Positions 41,944 through 43,731 of a stretch of 43,731 bases of DNA are shown here, in pieces. This DNA is from Klebsiella oxytoca NBRC 105695 (GTDB lineage Bacteria > Pseudomonadota > Gammaproteobacteria > Enterobacterales > Enterobacteriaceae), in contig NZ_BCZK01000024.1 of assembly GCF_001598695.1 (NCBI RefSeq), forward strand, positions 1 to 43,731, in the 5' to 3' direction. Position numbers and translations under genes: made by a program. Each line of letters starts with the position of its first letter. The first letter of the stretch is position 1. Below the pieces are notes generated by a model. That model had not been told where the DNA came from, did no database searches, and saw nothing but the letters and a program-made list of their open reading frames with translations.

Positions 41944-43719
41944 ATGACCGTTGCCATTACCGATGTCGTCCTGCGCGACGCCCACCAGTCCCTTTTCGCC
42001 ACCCGCCTGCGCCTTGACGATATGCTGCCGGTTGCCGCTCAGCTCGACGACGCGGGCTACTGGTCCCTTGAATGCTGGGGCGGCGCCACCTTTGACGCCT
42101 GCATCCGCTTCCTCGGCGAGGACCCCTGGGTCCGCCTGCGCGAGCTCAAAAAGGCCATGCCGAAGACCCCCCTGCAGATGCTGCTCCGCGGCCAGAACCT
42201 CCTCGGCTACCGCCACTACGCCGATGACGTGGTGGAGCGCTTCACTGAGCGCGCCGTCAAAAACGGCATGGACGTGTTCCGCGTCTTCGACGCCATGAAC
42301 GACCCGCGCAATATGAAAGCCGCCCTGCAGGCCGTCCGCAGCCACGGCGCCCACGCCCAGGGGACGCTCTCGTACACCACCAGCCCGGCGCACACGCTAC
42401 AGACCTGGCTGGACCTGACCGAACAGCTGCTGGAAACCGGCGTCGACTCCATCGCGATTAAAGACATGTCCGGCATTCTCACCCCGGGGGCCGCCTTTGA
42501 GCTGGTGAGTGAAATCAAAAAACGCTACGACGTGAAGCTGCACCTGCATGCTCATGCCACCACCGGGATGGCGGAGATGGCCCTGCTGAAGGCCATCGAG
42601 GCGGGCGTCGACGGCGTTGATACCGCCATCTCTTCCATGAGCGCCACCTACGGCCACCCGGCCACCGAGGCGCTGGTCGCCACCCTGGCGGGTACTGAGC
42701 ACGACACCGGGCTGGATATCCTGAAGCTTGAGAGCATCGCGGCGTACTTCCGCGAGGTGCGCAGGAAATACCACGCCTTCGAAGGCCAGCTGAAGGGCAC
42801 CGACAGCCGTATCCTCGTGGCCCAGGTGCCGGGCGGGATGCTCACCAACCTCGAGGGCCAGCTGAAGCAGCAGAACGCCGCCCACCGTCTGGATGAGGTG
42901 CTGGCGGAAATCCCCCGCGTGCGTGAGGACCTCGGCTTCATCCCGCTGGTCACCCCCACCTCGCAGATTGTCGGCACCCAGGCGGTGCTGAACGTCCTGA
43001 CCGGCGAGCGCTACAAAACCATCGCGAAGGAAACGGCCGGGATTCTGAAAGGCGAATACGGCCACACCCCGGTGCCGGTGAATGCGGCATTGCAGGCCCG
43101 CGTGCTGGAAGGGGCAGAAGCCATCACCTGCCGCCCGGCGGATTTACTCAAACCGGAGCTGGCGCAGCTGGAAGCCGATGTTAAACGTCAGGCGCAGGAG
43201 AAGGGCATCGTTCTGGCGGAGAACGCCATCGATGACGTGCTGACCGTGGCCCTGTTCCCGCAAATCGGCCTGAAGTTCCTGGCGAACCGCCACAACCCGG
43301 CGGCCTTTGAGCCGCTGCCGCAGGCGGAAGACACAAAACCGGCGCCAAAAGCCGATAAACCGGCCGCGTCCGGCGTCTACACCGTGGAAGTGGAAGGTAA
43401 AGCCTTTGTGGTGAAGGTCAGCGACGGCGGCGATATCAGCCAGCTGACGGCGGCCGCGCCGGCAGCCTCTTCCGCCCCGGCTCAGGCGGCCGCCCCGGCA
43501 GGCGCCGGCACGCCGGTGACCGCGCCGCTGGCGGGCACTATCTGGAAGGTCATTGCCGCGGAAGGCCAGACGGTGGCCGAAGGCGACGTGCTGCTGATTC
43601 TGGAAGCCATGAAGATGGAAACCGAAATCCGCGCCGCACAGGCCGGGACCGTGCGCGGTATCGCGGTGAAATCCGGGGATGCGGTGGCGGTGGGCGACAC
43701 CCTGATGACCCTGGCGTAA
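41944..43719 (+). CDS. oadA: OadA, oxaloacetate decarboxylase alpha subunit (biotin protein)
   Basis: Carboxyltransferase subunit, 591 aa. The N-terminal TIM barrel holds the metal ligands Asp12 (RDAHQS), His202 and His204 ([10 protein letters not shown]) and the transfer Lys173 (AIKDMSG). An association domain and an Ala/Pro-rich linker (about 460-520) follow, then the biotinyl domain with Lys557 in EAMKMET. It decarboxylates oxaloacetate to pyruvate by passing CO2 to biotin; OadB then releases CO2 and pumps Na+ outward. GGAGGAA precedes the ATG. The last bases of the window (GGAAAAGGAACG) look like the ribosome binding site of oadB. Codons are strongly G/C-ending. Confidence 0.97.
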   Translation: MTVAITDVVLRDAHQSLFATRLRLDDMLPVAAQLDDAGYWSLECWGGATFDACIRFLGEDPWVRLRELKKAMPKTPLQMLLRGQNLLGYRHYADDVVERFTERAVKNGMDVFRVFDAMNDPRNMKAALQAVRSHGAHAQGTLSYTTSPAHTLQTWLDLTEQLLETGVDSIAIKDMSGILTPGAAFELVSEIKKRYDVKLHLHAHATTGMAEMALLKAIEAGVDGVDTAISSMSATYGHPATEALVATLAGTEHDTGLDILKLESIAAYFREVRRKYHAFEGQLKGTDSRILVAQVPGGMLTNLEGQLKQQNAAHRLDEVLAEIPRVREDLGFIPLVTPTSQIVGTQAVLNVLTGERYKTIAKETAGILKGEYGHTPVPVNAALQARVLEGAEAITCRPADLLKPELAQLEADVKRQAQEKGIVLAENAIDDVLTVALFPQIGLKFLANRHNPAAFEPLPQAEDTKPAPKADKPAASGVYTVEVEGKAFVVKVSDGGDISQLTAAAPAASSAPAQAAAPAGAGTPVTAPLAGTIWKVIAAEGQTVAEGDVLLILEAMKMETEIRAAQAGTVRGIAVKSGDAVAVGDTLMTLA

Positions 43720-43731
43720 GGAAAAGGAACG

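Overview
This window is chromosomal DNA from a member of the Enterobacteriaceae, probably of the Klebsiella/Raoultella/Kluyvera/Enterobacter type. Gene order follows the E. coli 72-73 min region (acrEF-fis-dusB-prmA-panF-accBC-csrD-mreBCD-rng-yhdP-tldD-aae-argR-mdh), and Fis appears identical to the E. coli protein. The genes that depart from the K-12 order as I remember it are an alpha-type carbonic anhydrase between dusB and prmA, msrPQ between accB and acuI, a DeoR-type regulator next to aaeR, a second yhcN-like gene, and a tartrate/oxaloacetate module beyond mdh. The last resembles the Salmonella STM3352-STM3358 locus. I cannot fix the species from sequence alone.

Layout from the left. 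Bases 1-13 look like the last bases of a 5S rRNA gene, the 3' end of an rrn operon running in from the left, followed by its terminator. yhdV, acrF and acrE lie on the minus strand, and acrS (envR) is divergent. The dusB-fis operon follows with its conserved CTP-start type promoter, then the carbonic anhydrase gene, prmA, and the accB-accC-yhdT-panF run, all on the minus strand, with msrP-msrQ and acuI behind them. csrD begins a long plus-strand stretch: mreB-mreC-mreD-yhdE-rng-yhdP, tldD and a DeoR regulator. aaeR is divergent from aaeX-aaeA-aaeB. Then come yhcO, two yhcN-type genes (minus), argR (minus) and mdh (plus).

The right end (37.0-43.7 kb) is the most accessory part. Two overlapping GntR/FCD regulator genes precede a promoter with an operator-like palindrome, an SLC13-type anion transporter, the two subunits of an L-tartrate dehydratase/class I fumarase, and oadG-oadA of the Na+-pumping oxaloacetate decarboxylase; oadB should start just past the window. 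Together these would import a C4 dicarboxylate (probably L(+)-tartrate), dehydrate it to oxaloacetate and decarboxylate that to pyruvate while exporting Na+. An ERIC repeat nested inside a 14-bp inverted repeat, together with a clear shift to very GC-rich codon use, separates the dehydratase from the decarboxylase genes.

Most of the window is conserved housekeeping DNA. The points that merit a second look are mainly between genes: a long hairpin covering the ribosome binding site of the carbonic anhydrase, an unannotated 37-codon Cys-rich ORF ending 19 nt before mdh, the ERIC-bearing gap and composition break before oadG, and a run of eight GC dinucleotides inside the first GntR gene. I see no CRISPR array, prophage, transposase or tRNA gene.
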